This document shows, piece by piece, positions 10,606 through 21,548 of a stretch of 64,000 bases of DNA (position 1 is its first letter; every line of letters begins with the position of its first letter). The DNA lies in contig CM049307.1 in assembly GCA_026874595.1 (NCBI GenBank), positions 25,950,362 to 26,014,361 on the forward strand, read 5' to 3'. The translations under genes and the position numbers were made by a program. This stretch comes from Sipunculus nudus. Taxonomy: Eukaryota; Annelida; Sipuncula; Golfingiida; Sipunculidae. Under the pieces are notes generated by a model. That model was not told the DNA's origin, searched no databases, and was given only the letters and a program-made list of their open reading frames with translations.

Positions 10606-12249
10606 ACCCCATCCACGAACACAACACTATCATGGCGATGATATTTCAGTACCTATACACCTTGTATTTTACACATTATTCCTCAAAGATTATATCACAT
10701 TTTTCAAATGATCAACGACAAATGAAAAATGATTAATGTTAACTTGTTCGGCCCTTCTCCCATCCACTTGTTACGATTTTGTGCACTTAATCGTTAGTAA
10801 AAAATATTTTATGTGATAATGGTTTAGTCTTTTTGGTTATTTTCTTTCGTTAGATTGCGAACACGGAACCCTCGCGAAACAATAAAAAGTTGAAAATCGC
10901 GAAATGTTATCATTGTTATATCAGTTTTGTCTGTAATAAAATATCTCTTATTTTCTTAATCGAAATTTTAAAAAGAAATAGAATTACCCGATACACCGCC
11001 ACCTATACAGTATGACCTGGTAATAATATCATTGTTTTTGTTCATTTTTTTAAATTTATGAAATATTCTGGCATTTCATTTTCAGAAAATGAAGCCTCGG
11101 ACACCGCTTTACATCCAAAGTACCCTGTCCCTCTTTTTGTATTGTCAATAAATAAAAAAAAAATTCTGCTGGAGTTTTCAGACCCACTTTAATACATGCG
11201 TCTCTCTGGTAATTTAAGATTCAGGGATGGGTTCGCTCTGGATCCGAAGAAAATGAAACCCGTCAATCATGTCAAATCTGCTGAATCTGAAATGACCAAA
11301 TCTGTGCCACCCATGGTCTGATGTGATGTTTGACAGGCAGGACCGCCAGGATGGCCTGAGCTGATTCTGTATTGACTTTTCAGCTCCTTCAGAAAAAATA
11401 CTGCACTCAAAGGTGTTACAAATGACACGTCAAGGTCATTATAAGTCTCGTGGGGCCGAGCCGACATCTTCCTTTACAAGCTGTTGGTCACGTACTCAAG
11501 TCGCGCCAGCGGGTCCTCGTACCGCTAGAATACTAATGACGGGCTAATCTATTCTCTTGTAAAGAGGACTTCACTTGGACGGGTTGCAACTAATTGAATG
11601 GGTTTATTGTAGCCTCTTGGCCTGGAAGCCTGGCCAATTGGGAGGTTTTATTTCTCTAAATGCTCTTATCATTCCCTCGCATGCCGAAATTCAGACATGT
11701 CGACTCGTGCTGGAGAGATCAGAATTTTCTTGCCTATTCTGAAGACATGATATCAAGTAAAAATCAGCTTCATGCATTATAAAACTTCGTTTTCGTTCTG
11801 TTTGCTTGTCATAAACGTGGCTTTGTTGAAATTAACGGGCCACTGGTTGCGAAGTACCATTATATAGCTAGCATGAACACTGTACTTTACTGATGGGGAT
11901 GGTACAACCAGAGCAAAGTGTTATAAGTTATATTGTCATATTTGCGTTTTGGCGGCCAAAGATAATTTGGCCCCTATATTTTATTTTCACTCAGGAGCTA
12001 TAAACGGCAAATAGGTTCTCACTGAAGAGGACTTCGGCAGGAAAAGGCGAATACAAGCTAGAAAATACAAGCTATGGCATTAGCTTATTCACTCAAGCGG
12101 CTTTCCCGTTACTAAAACTCAATATTGGTTAAATTCTGGGAAAACGTAAATTCTGAAATATATCAGAAAGTTGATAAATGTTTTGTTAAACAGTTGTTAA
12201 AGTTGACTGCGTTTGTGATATCTCATCATCCCTTTGAAGTATTGGGATT
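10606..12249. other. Intergenic, no gene seen
   Basis: AT-rich. About 11200-11760 is somewhat more GC-rich and appears unique; it has no convincing coding frame (longest 66 codons, minus strand at 11267-11467). It could be conserved non-coding sequence, but nothing here proves that. Confidence 0.5.
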
Positions 12250-12482
12250 GGGGGAGAACGTGAGGGAACACAAACACATCGCGAGGGAATATACCTACTA
12301 CTTTAACGAGATGGTGAGATATGAAGATCACGGAGTTGCGTTAAGTTCGCGAGGGAAAGCGAAATGATCTGAGGGAACGCGAAAAGAGAAGTAAACAAGG
12401 GAACGCGAACGTTCGCGAGGGAACGCGATATTTACCCAAAATAAATATAGCAAACATTTCCCTTCAGGGGCTCCGTACTTAG
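12250..12482. mobile_element. GCGAGGGAACGCGA-motif short element, copy 1
   Basis: Contains irregular repetitions of the motif (T)CGCGAGGGAACGCGA between 12255 and 12430. The right end (about 12422-12478: GAACGCGATATTTACCC, ATAAATATAGCA, CCCTTCAGGGGCT) matches the reverse complement of the left end of the copy at 32155-32215. No protein is encoded; a 80-codon plus frame across it is a by-product of the repeats. It is probably a MITE or foldback family with a variable core. Confidence 0.7.
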
Positions 12483-13079
12483 TTATTTTATAGGAACACA
12501 ATAAAAGGTAAAAATTAACTTATCGCTGTTAGGAAATAATACGTGACGGCACACTTGCGGTATCAAATAACACCATGGTACGACCTGCTTTGTCTATTGT
12601 CTGATGTTTAATGGAGATTTGTTATAGTACGTTGAATTTTTACAAAATAGAATGTATAATCCTGACACTAACCGACTGGGAATTCGAAGTGACACACGCA
12701 GTCGTTTAAAAAGAGAAGATCACCTCACCTAAAGGCAAATTATTCTATTTTTTTAAAATTCTTTTAGCTTAATTACAATTGCATCGTATCACATTTCTAT
12801 CCCAAGGCTGAGGTTTTCCTCAAGTCGATACGCTTAAATAAGTCATACCCCGCTTATGTTTATTTTATGATAGGTACAGCCGTCTACTAACATTGATTAG
12901 CTTGCATGTTTACTTTTGATATTCTCAAACTATTACACACACTTGTTCATTTCTTGCCTGACTTACATCATGCAGTATAAGTACTTACGTCATGCAATAA
13001 GAACTAAAATCTGCCACACACAGCAGTTTTCTTGCAGTATATATAGTGTTACGAAGATAAATTGTTCAGGGGAAAACAT
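12483..13079. other. Intergenic, no gene seen
   Basis: AT-rich non-coding sequence. No repeat ends or RNA genes recognised. Confidence 0.5.
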
Positions 13080-13160
13080 TGGGCTGATCCCGGATTCGAA
13101 CCAATAACGGTGGCGCACATGTCAGGTGTTCCAACCGCTTCGCTAGCAAAGCAAGCTTCA
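13080..13160 (-). ncRNA. tRNA-like / tRNA-derived SINE head
   Basis: On the minus strand an A-box-like TAGCGAAGCGGTTGGA (13145-13130) is followed at tRNA-like spacing by a perfect B box GGTTCGAATCC (13102-13092). Together these would form an internal Pol III promoter. The anticodon arm and acceptor stem do not fold cleanly by eye, so this is more likely a degenerate tRNA or the head of a tRNA-derived SINE than a working tRNA. An inverted TCGCTAGC/CTAGCGA pair lies just upstream. Confidence 0.55.
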
Positions 13161-13619
13161 CTAGCGAGACAGTTCGGTCCGCTTTTATGCCACCCGGTAA
13201 CAATAGGAAAATGACCGCGAAAGGTTAACTAAATATATTACATGTAAATGGATGTCATGTTATAAATATACGTCATTTGGTTTCAACTACTTCCTAAAGA
13301 ATACTGTGTAATGCTTTACCATATATAAGAAAATTAGAAAAGGGTTTTACATGTGCACTGTCATTAATTAAGCGTTTACATACTATGTTGTTTCTCGCCT
13401 TGCCTGTGTGAACACAAATAGGCTTGTGAAATATAAATGTACATCTCTACTTTAAAAATCTGTCCTCATTGACCGGTGCTAACGAAAGTGAGTGCCTCAC
13501 ACTAGCCATGCTATGTTTGGATATAACTGTTATGTTCCTATGAGCACAGTTAACGTGATGGTTGTGTACTTTTCCTGAACTAGTTAAAGGTCGTTGATAT
13601 GATTTTTAACAAGATATAT
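13161..13619. other. Intergenic between tRNA-like head and solo LTR
   Basis: AT-rich non-coding sequence with nothing recognised. The last four bases (ATAT, 13616-13619) are the left half of the candidate LTR target duplication. Confidence 0.5.
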
Positions 13620-13904
13620 TGTTACAGGTGCTCTTTTTATTGTGTGACAGGGGCGTAACTCCTGTTGTGGCACTCGTGTCTGGCCGCGTCTTACATTCTA
13701 TGTTTAATCCGTACTGGTTGAACTCTCGTTGTCATGTTTGGCCTTGGGTTTTCGCGCTTGGTCGTGGGTCACGTGATGAGCCTTGTATGTGGAGATACAC
13801 AGCGCTGTTTTTCTGGAGAATTCCAGAAACGCGTGTAGACTGTGTTGTGCCAGATCTTATAGACTGTTCGAGAAGTGGAAAATTCTCGGCTTGAGGTGTG
13901 AAGG

Positions 13905-13912
13905 TATATAAA
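13905..13912 (+). promoter_or_regulatory. TATA box of the solo LTR
   Basis: TATATAAA inside GGTATATAAAGGGG. The expected start of R lies about 30 bp on, in the purine-rich GGGAGGGCAGAGAGCAGAG stretch. Confidence 0.7.
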
Positions 13913-14269
13913 GGGGTGTGTTTTAGAACGGGAGGGCAGAGAGCAGAGAAGATTCCAGCGGACGCAGAAGCGTGTGTCAGATTCTAGGACCTTATCCGAC
14001 TAATGCGGCAATTATAGATGTTCTAAGACTTTCTCCTGGATTTTATGCATTTAGACTTCAGTTTACTTTCTGGATTGTTGCAAGAGCTTTCCATTGGACT
14101 GTCATTCTCCGAGAATTTACATTCAAAGGACTTATCGTGGTGACGGTGTTGGTATCAAGGTACTGTGCACGTTATTTTTCTATGTGATTGTATTGACTTG
14201 TTGCTATACCGCTGTTTTACTGTATAATTGTATTGATTTAGTGTACTGTATTGTTAGGGTTGTTTTAAG

Positions 14270-14275
14270 AATAAA
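14270..14275 (+). terminator. Poly(A) signal of the solo LTR
   Basis: AATAAA about 360 bp downstream of the LTR TATA box, followed by a T-rich stretch. Confidence 0.65.
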
Positions 14276-14428
14276 TTATAGTTATTTGTTAACAAAAAAA
14301 CCACTGACTCCTTTATTCATTTCCCTAGACATTTCACGCTGCCTAGTGTTACAGAATCTATTTTTTTTAATCTCCGTTACAGAATTGTGTTCATCACACA
14401 TACGTGATCTGTTTATATTGGGTTCCGT

Positions 14429-14432
<4 letters not shown>

Positions 14433-14520
<88 letters not shown>

Positions 14521-14531
14521 TGAGAGAGAGA
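14433..14531. repeat. (AT)n then (GA)n compound microsatellite
   Basis: AT dinucleotides to about 14478 change directly into GA dinucleotides to about 14531, abutting the solo LTR. Confidence 0.97.
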
Positions 14532-15268
14532 TTTTTAATTTTATTTTTAAAACAAAATTATCAGTTGACGAGTAAAAAAAAAAAACCGGGAAGACAGCTT
14601 TACACGTATCATTTGCCACACATTAGCATCTGCACCGTTAATTGCCATCTTTTGTATGATTCTATGTTTCTCACTTTGTCTTAAACAATTAATATTCGGT
14701 CAAATATGTAAAACATTTCTGTCATTTTACCCTTATATGAATCTTATATTTAGCATTTAATAAATTAAATTTATCTTGCGTTTTGTAATATGAATATATG
14801 TCGTTAATGTTTATGTGATTTTAGACTCTTGTTGACCATTTATTGCCGGGTGATAAGATGATGATCTCTACAAGACTTATATTACTTTGTACGATAACAT
14901 TTGTACGTGTGCGACGAGGTTTTGTATACATATCCTCCGTGTTGCACTCTTTTAAATTTCAGCCATAAATTACACCGTTCTCACGCTTAGCTATGACTTG
15001 ATTAATGACAGTCCTCCGTATTTAAGACAATGTGTTGATAGTATCTTTCTTTTTTATACCCCCCGTAAAACATACGTCATTAAAATAGAATTACTTGCGT
15101 GGCAGTATGGCAAATAATCATTTGTTGACATGTGAAACAAAGTCATCTGCCTCGTTATAATTAATAAGATCAATCCGTTTTAGTTGAGGGAATATTTCGA
15201 TCTGTTACCGACATTGTGATTGATTCAGGAACGCTATTCGCTGACGACAGTGGCTTGTTTTTTTTCAG
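14532..15268. other. Region upstream of the GPCR gene
   Basis: Non-coding. It ends in a pyrimidine tract and AG (acceptor at 15267-15268) that could join an upstream 5' UTR exon to the GPCR coding exon. No clear core promoter can be assigned. Confidence 0.45.
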
Positions 15269-15413
15269 TTTGGCATCAGAAGCTCGCGAGTTGCTTGCCG
15301 TGTGAGGCGGAGAGATCGGCAGATGATGGGCGCCAGTCACCGCAGCACGTATCGAGCGCCCTACAGCTCTAACCTATAGCGCCTTGTTAGTGACGGGAGA
15401 GACGTGATACAGT
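15267..15413 (+). promoter_or_regulatory. Possible 3' splice site and 5' UTR of the GPCR
   Basis: A T-rich tract ending TTTTTTTTCAG places an acceptor at 15267-15268, so the transcript may start in an upstream non-coding exon and enter this exon at 15269. An in-frame intron inside the coding region is not needed. Confidence 0.4.
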
Positions 15414-16703
15414 ATGGAGGGACAGGAAAACATCTCCTCATCTCACCATCCGTTATTACCTGGCTTAAGTATGCTTGATATACCAGGTGGCTTGAATGAC
15501 TCTGCATACATGGACCACTTTACTATGCTAGATAACGACTATGCGTGGATGAATACAGATATGCTACATATGGTTCACCAAAGTTTCTTTATGTATCAGA
15601 AGAAAGCGACTCAAGTTCTGATGGGGCTTTACGCCGTCACGAGTTTATTTGGATTGGTTGGGAATGTTTTAGTGTTGTACGTCTTCGCGCGGAACAGAAA
15701 AATGCGAACGCCGACCAATGCTTTCCTAGGAAACTTAGTGGTGTGTGATCTACTGGTTGTGTGTATATGTATGCCCTTTGCTGTGGCTTACGAGGTCTAC
15801 TCAAACTGGATATACGGAGACATTATGTGCAGGTTTGTCAATTTTATCCAAGGTTTATCAGTATCATCCAGTGTATTGTCTTTGACTGTGATCAGCGCAG
15901 AGAGGTTTTACGCCATTAAAAAACCTTTTAAAGCCAGGGCTTTTCAGTCAAGATCCCGCATTTATAAATTTATATGCGTGATATGGGCCGCTTCTATCAT
16001 AATCGTTCTGCCGGTGCTATTCGTTAGGCGCTCTGAAGAGATGGAAAAAATATTGACGGTGTCTATCTGTACTTGCACAGAAATGTGGCCCACAAAGTAC
16101 ATGAAACATTTGTACAATTTCACACTGCTACTTTTGTTATATTTGGGACCAGTAATTTTTATTGCGGTTGGCTACCTGAGTATTGGACTGAACTTGTGGA
16201 AAACAGACCGGCTCCTCCATACCAATACACGGGAGTCCGAAGGTATACGCGCCACGATTACGGGCAGGAGAAGAGTTGCCAAAATGCTGTTCGTTATGGC
16301 ACTATTGTTTGCAGTTTCCTGGTTGCCAATGCACATAATGAACCTAGCTTTAGATTTCCTGCCAGAAGCCTACATACAAAAGAAAGGTCTCGCACTTAGA
16401 CACTTATTTTCGTTTCTCGTGTGGTTGGCGCACGCAAATTCTTCAGTGAACCCCATCTGTTACTGTATCATGAGTCAGAGCTTCAAACGTGCCACCGTAG
16501 TGGAACTTAAACAGTGCTGCAGAAGAAAAACGCATTTCAGAAGACGTTCTTTCGTATCTTTGACGATGAACAGTGGCTCAAGCGGAAGTACTAGAGTACC
16601 CACAATGCGCGCCAACCGGAACTTACGTTGTGGTCGTGACTCCTGGACCGCCATCAGCATGTTACCGTACAGGTACGAACGTGCCCCTGTATGTGCTGTT
16701 TAA
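15414..16703 (+). CDS. Class A neuropeptide GPCR, cholecystokinin/gastrin (sulfakinin) receptor-like
   Basis: A 429-residue seven-transmembrane receptor in one exon, acting at the plasma membrane through G proteins. The start ATG has a strong context (A at -3, G at +4), and the N-terminus has two N-glycosylation sequons (NIS, NDS). Landmarks: GNVLVL in TM1 (about 82), RTPTNAFLGNLVVCDLL in TM2, Cys at about 138 opening TM3, ERF in place of DRY (about 162), CTEMWP in extracellular loop 2 (pairing Cys), FAVSWLP in TM6 (about 300), NPICY in TM7 (about 345), and a Cys-Cys palmitoylation-type site plus a basic Ser-rich tail. RTPTNAFL, the SVSSSVLSL run in TM3, KARAFQSRSR in loop 2 and LLLLLY in TM5 recall CCK receptors. 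Orexin/allatotropin or NPFF-type receptors are alternatives; the ligand is unknown. Confidence 0.93.
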   Translation: MEGQENISSSHHPLLPGLSMLDIPGGLNDSAYMDHFTMLDNDYAWMNTDMLHMVHQSFFMYQKKATQVLMGLYAVTSLFGLVGNVLVLYVFARNRKMRTPTNAFLGNLVVCDLLVVCICMPFAVAYEVYSNWIYGDIMCRFVNFIQGLSVSSSVLSLTVISAERFYAIKKPFKARAFQSRSRIYKFICVIWAASIIIVLPVLFVRRSEEMEKILTVSICTCTEMWPTKYMKHLYNFTLLLLLYLGPVIFIAVGYLSIGLNLWKTDRLLHTNTRESEGIRATITGRRRVAKMLFVMALLFAVSWLPMHIMNLALDFLPEAYIQKKGLALRHLFSFLVWLAHANSSVNPICYCIMSQSFKRATVVELKQCCRRKTHFRRRSFVSLTMNSGSSGSTRVPTMRANRNLRCGRDSWTAISMLPYRYERAPVCAV

Positions 16704-16828
16704 CAAACATACAAACTTATATGATGAGAGTATTACCAATAACAGTCATTATAATGTACCACATAATACAATGGAATATTCTGAACAAATGTGTTACAGG
16801 CTTTGCATAACTAATTAGATTAGAACTA

Positions 16829-16834
16829 ATTAAA
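16829..16834 (+). terminator. Possible poly(A) signal of the GPCR
   Basis: ATTAAA about 125 bp after the stop codon. It is the nearest signal; no AATAAA is close by. Confidence 0.35.
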
Positions 16835-18476
16835 GTGGTATTACACGTTCAACCATGACACGAGTATACTATGACTAGGCCTACCATGTTCCATTTTTTA
16901 ATGTATGCCGTGTATAATGGAAGACTTGCTAAGTATGTATTGGTGTACTCAATGAAAAATTTGCCATCAGCAAAAACAATTAATTTGCAGCTGGCTTTAG
17001 GGGATGTCTCGTTTGCCATATAAATTAGGCGACATAATTAGCGCCGTTTTCCGGGTATATGGAAGGAAGCAATGCCTGGGCAATGAGCGCAGTTTTTACC
17101 TTACAGTAACCAATTGACTATGTTTATGATCAGTCTATGACGCTCTGCTGCCATAACACCGGAAGTATTGCCCGCGTAACCTGACAACCTTAACAAATCT
17201 TCGCTAACCTATTCGCGTTTTATTGGATATAAGTAGCAAAAATTCCTCTTGTCATAAACCACATACCAAAGAAAATATAGTAGAACGTAGCCCTTTTCCC
17301 AAAGTTTTTGAATTAAACCGGAAAAGCAAATATGACAAAAAAGACAAATGGAAAATTCCCAACGGAACTACAACAATATGCATTTAACATCAAAAAGTAC
17401 GCTATTTTTGGCTTTCAGATATTCAGTCCTATCTCTCCTACACATTTTTTATTAGAGCCTAATATTTAAACACTCCTTTAGATGTAACCAGAATCGTTGC
17501 TAAATAGCCGGGGGGGGGGGGGGGGCTCTCATAATAACAATGTCAGCTTATATATGGATAAGATGTGGGGATAATCTTATATATCACGTTGAATCGGTCA
17601 TGTAGAAAGTTAAAGCGTCCATAAAAGTGTCCATACCCCTACATAAAAACTAATAAAATATGTAGTGTATTCTTTTTTAACTGCTCTAAATTAAATTTGC
17701 ATATCCCATGAAATTGTCTACAATTAACTACCTAATCCGCCACCACAAAGCGCTGCCAATCTTATTCATTGGTGCTTTCTACGACATATACATAAAACGG
17801 GAATAAAAGTAATGGGTTTTTGATAATTATTCCCCATTGGTCTTGTCACAATTTATAGGGTTCTCGTTTATCATGCAAAACATCGGGCTCCGCATTGTGC
17901 GTCCGTATTAGGATTAGCAAGTATCCTAAAAACAGCAATCACAAGAAACAGTAGAAAATCGTTCACAGTCAGGAGAACAACTGAATTGTGATATAATACG
18001 CGCTTCCAGGGGCTCCTTTGAGAAGCAATATTCATTACAAATGCAGCAGTATTCTATTTTTAAAGTAAGAAAACGGATACTCTAAAAACAGGAATGTATA
18101 ACGAGTACTGGTTTTTATTCTAAGGTACGTCAGTACATCCATAGCCTACGCCAACAGACAATCCGTGAAGCTACTATTTTTTATAAGCTCTAAATTTCGT
18201 TCTCGGTAAGCTCTTGTGATAGCGAACTTATATTTCAGCCGTGTGTGAATGATGCGGTTCCCTGTATGTTCAGTGATTGATGTCAAACGCCAAAAGTGCT
18301 CTCTTTTGTATTTGTACAATTGACATGTGGTTATTCTCCGTAATAAATTATTTATGTACACATATTCACGTGGTAGTCATCCGTTTGTCTGCCCGAAAGG
18401 GAGGAGTGACCGTAACAAGCCCAGCTAACACGCTGTGCTGAACAGCGCATCTGGATTTTTCTACAAAACGAGTCCC
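16835..18476. other. Intergenic, no gene seen; poly-G tract
   Basis: AT-rich non-coding sequence with a 16-base G run at 17510-17525. A short CTTCCAGGGGCTCC at about 18005 resembles the end of the GCGAGGGAA-motif elements but stands alone. Confidence 0.5.
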
Positions 18477-18511
<35 letters not shown>

Positions 18512-18549
18512 GGAGAGAGAGAAAGAGAGTGGGGGGGGGGGGGGGGGGG
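18477..18549. repeat. (GA)n microsatellite fused to a 19-base poly-G tract
   Basis: About 53 bp of GA/GGGA repeats run into an uninterrupted G run at 18531-18549. The homopurine stretch could adopt triplex or quadruplex structure. Confidence 0.95.
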
Positions 18550-19147
18550 AGCTGGCTCGCTGCCAGTTAGACCGACGGACGGAGATCAAGATTGACACAC
18601 GCACGCATGAACCTATATTGGGTTTACATCAAAATGAATGTACATGGAGATTTTCACACTCCCGACATAGATTTTATATTTCAATCGAATCAACATTCTT
18701 CAGAAATCTTTCGGACATACACACAAATACCTACACAAGCATACACACATATATACACAGATCTGCTTTTGGAACAAGTTTTCGGGTATCGGGTATCAAC
18801 GAGATCGGCTTTCGCCGCTATCAATTTGGATTCGATTTCCGGCATGGTTATAAATTAGAGTGCATTGTTTTTCCAGGGTCGGTGGTTTTCTCCTGGTCCT
18901 CTGTTTTCTAGAGACTTTCAAAGAGATGGAAAGTGCCTTGCTGTATTTTTCATTGTTCCGATCAATGATCCAATAAAATAAAATTTAAGATATATATGAA
19001 ATTACGCTACTAACTCTCATCTTCAGCTTCGTTGAAATTTGGTTAGCTGTTTCTAGGACTACCACCAATAGATGAGATTTCGTACGAGGCTTCACCGATG
19101 GGACAACTTAATAGACAGCCAGGAATAAAATATAAGAATTCAGCAAT

Positions 19148-19149
<2 letters not shown>
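18550..19149. other. Intergenic, weak open frames only
   Basis: An 88-codon plus frame at 18592-18858 and a poly(A)-like AATAAA at about 18974 follow the purine tract. There is no domain, signal peptide or repeat match, so a short transcript is possible but unsupported. Confidence 0.4.

Positions 19150-19211
<62 letters not shown>
19150..19211. repeat. (AT)n microsatellite
   Basis: About 62 bp of AT dinucleotide. Confidence 0.97.
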
Positions 19212-19212
<1 letters not shown>

Positions 19213-19338
19213 CTCTGAAGAAAAACAACACTGTTAATTCACAACAGTCTGTTTCATGGGATGCGACCCGATCATCAGGTGAATGTGGTTAGAATGAAGC
19301 TAACGGCGTGGTTTCAAAAGCCGAGACTTTACGAGATT

Positions 19339-19420
19339 ACGAGATTATGCTTTGTGCGATTCGGGGCGGGGGGGGGGGGCATGTGATAGACTGACACTGA
19401 TCCCATTGCCCTCGGGTGCA
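19339..19420 (+). repeat. Direct repeat copy A with poly-G centre
   Basis: ACGAGATTATGCTTTGTGCG, a G run, then GACTGACACTGATCC and CCTCGGGTGC. It is nearly identical to 19805-19880, 466 bp downstream in the same orientation. Confidence 0.85.
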
Positions 19421-19804
19421 CAACAGGATTGGTCGGAATACACGCGCAATACTTGAACATAACAAGGCAGGGCAAGGAGGTTATTTATTGTTTTAAATTT
19501 TATATATAATACAAAGATATATACCAGGATGCTCAATTAGCATATTGAACTGATTTGTAATAGGGTCTTGGAAGCAGTGAACATATCAGTAGTATACATA
19601 TGATAAAAATACACATATACTATGGAAATACACGATATACAAGGCAAATGTACAATATAAAAGGCAAATATACTATACTATACTCATACCAAGTGGAATC
19701 CACTCGGTAAACTCACCATGATGTAGTGGTAACGCCATGTCCCTCATCACTGCAAAGCAGTGAGAGAACAACTACCTGAACAGGTAAGTCTGCCCAGCGG
19801 ATCT

Positions 19805-19880
19805 ACGAGATTATGCTTTGTGCGATTCGGGGGGGGGGGGGCATGTGAAAGACTGACACTGATCCTATGTCCTCGGGTGC
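19805..19880 (+). repeat. Direct repeat copy B with poly-G centre
   Basis: Second copy of the unit at 19339-19420. The two differ mainly in G-run length and a few substitutions. It is followed directly by an (AT)n tract. Confidence 0.85.
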
Positions 19881-19883
19881 CAA

Positions 19884-19886
19884 ATA

Positions 19887-19949
<63 letters not shown>

Positions 19950-19995
19950 GTTTAAATATATGTTTAAATATATATATTCATATATATATATATAT
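19884..19995. repeat. Interrupted (AT)n tract
   Basis: About 110 bp of AT dinucleotides with TTATAT and GTTTAAATATAT interruptions. Confidence 0.95.
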
Positions 19996-21449
19996 TTAGT
20001 GTAAAATTGCAAACCAAAAAATATTTTATCCTTTTCTTCCCTTAATGTACACCTCGACTTATAGACAGAATCAGATGTTCACGCGAGTTTTTATGGTAAG
20101 TTTTAAGTTTGGCTGATCCGCATCCATCTCAGCGGTGTGACCGAAGAGCTAGTCATAGTGTGCGGCTGAGCAATGAACCAGGTGCCAGGAAATCTCGGGG
20201 CTGAAGTGTAAACGCTAGGGGTATCAGCTGGTGTTTTGGCAATAAATCAAACCACAAGCCCCATAAAACAGCATCATACAAGGAGGTTATCAAGATAACC
20301 GGCTACCAGCAGATCGGCGGCGTGCTGGTCAGCTGTGCCTGGTCAACGTGGCATTATTTAGTGTAACCTAAAACCACGCAACTGTCTTCATTTAAAACGT
20401 AAACGCCTAAAAGAAAATTTCATCAATGCAGGAATTCTGAAATCGATCATTATATAAATCACCGGTAAATGCAAATTAGAGGTATCCGATATGATACCAA
20501 TATAGCAACAACCTCTAGCATATAACGTGACCAGAGGTTGACGTATGTTGAGAGGACGTAACACGCTGTAGTTTTGATCATACGTTATACTAAAGTCTCC
20601 TTATCTGATCTGGTTTTTGAGGTGACCCCTGAGTTTTACAACCTGTGATTATTTCCAAAGTTCTTTTCTAAGAAACTTAGCGTTACATAAGGAGGCTGGT
20701 AAAAGAAGCACCCTATGTAATGATTGAATATTCTGCAACTTTATTTCTGTACTTCTGTGCTTCCATTTCTGCAATACAAAATATAAATATATACAGTTAA
20801 ACTGAATTGGATGCATTAAAGTGGCATTATTCCTCAATCTGAACTCTTAATAGAACAAAACAAAAACCCTTTTACTGCGTAGTAAAATGAAGGAAGAACC
20901 TTGGTCTACTGATGGTTAGACCGATCTCTAAATATAGCAAGAAGACAATCGCCCGTCGTGAGACCATTAATGGCGACATGACATGCAAAGATACACCTTT
21001 TATGGCTATAATTAGAAATATCAGTAGAGAACACGCTCCAGACTTTGAATGACGACATTATTAATCAGACGAAAGCAGCGGTTGTTCGTGGACGTCAACG
21101 GCCTAGTAACAGCACAGTCACCCCGTAAAGATGACGACTGCTCACAGCATGGTGTTAAGTAAAAGAGCCGCTTACGTCGCAGATTAACGATTGCTCTACG
21201 TTGTTTAACGACATTAAAAATCTGTAAGAACTAAGATACAAGGCGCTTTAGTAGGAATTAACGATCAATCCATCTGTTTAAGAATCTTAGAAAATGTCTT
21301 GCGTAAGACGATGTTAAATGACTCTTATATACCAAGTTTAAAAATCCAAAAGGAAAGAGCCAGCGAACAGGTTTATCGATCAGCTACTTATATAACTAAT
21401 TCACAGATGTGTTATTTTAAACTAGATGACTAAAAACGCAACTTTAGAT

Positions 21450-21456
<7 letters not shown>
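19996..21456. other. Intergenic, no gene seen
   Basis: Non-coding sequence. 20100-20360 is more GC-rich, but no frame or RNA fold was recognised in it. Confidence 0.5.
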
Positions 21457-21481
<25 letters not shown>

Positions 21482-21548
21482 TTCAACAGCTCAGTGTATT
21501 TTCTCTGCCGTGTTCACAGTGGTACACACACACACACACACACACACG
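21457..21548. repeat. (TA)n and (CA)n microsatellites
   Basis: (TA)n at 21457-21481 and (CA)n at 21523-21548, separated by about 40 bp of unique sequence. Confidence 0.95.

Larger units (their letters stand above)
13620..14432 (+). mobile_element. Solo LTR of an LTR retrotransposon (Gypsy-like by TSD size)
   Basis: 813 bp beginning TGTTACAGG and ending TTCCGTAACA, giving short terminal inverted ends TGTTAC/GTAACA in the TG...CA format. It is flanked by ATAT on both sides (13616-13619 and 14433-14436), although an (AT)n run follows and weakens that evidence. Inside are a TATA box and, 358 bp later, an AATAAA, as expected for U3-R-U5. No internal gag-pol is present on either side, so recombination between LTRs is inferred. 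A 45-bp relic of the same family lies at 10561-10605. Confidence 0.75.

Noticed and set aside
10606-13619. LTR retrotransposon interior between the 10.6-kb relic and the 13.6-kb LTR
   Set aside because: The left match covers only 45 bp, no primer-binding site, gag or pol is seen, and other unrelated elements lie between.
15545-16660. Open frames in other phases and on the minus strand within the GPCR
   Set aside because: Shadows of the real receptor frame.
18435-18911. 158-codon plus frame
   Set aside because: It begins with (GA)n and poly-G translated as Arg-Glu and Gly runs; the remainder has no domain.
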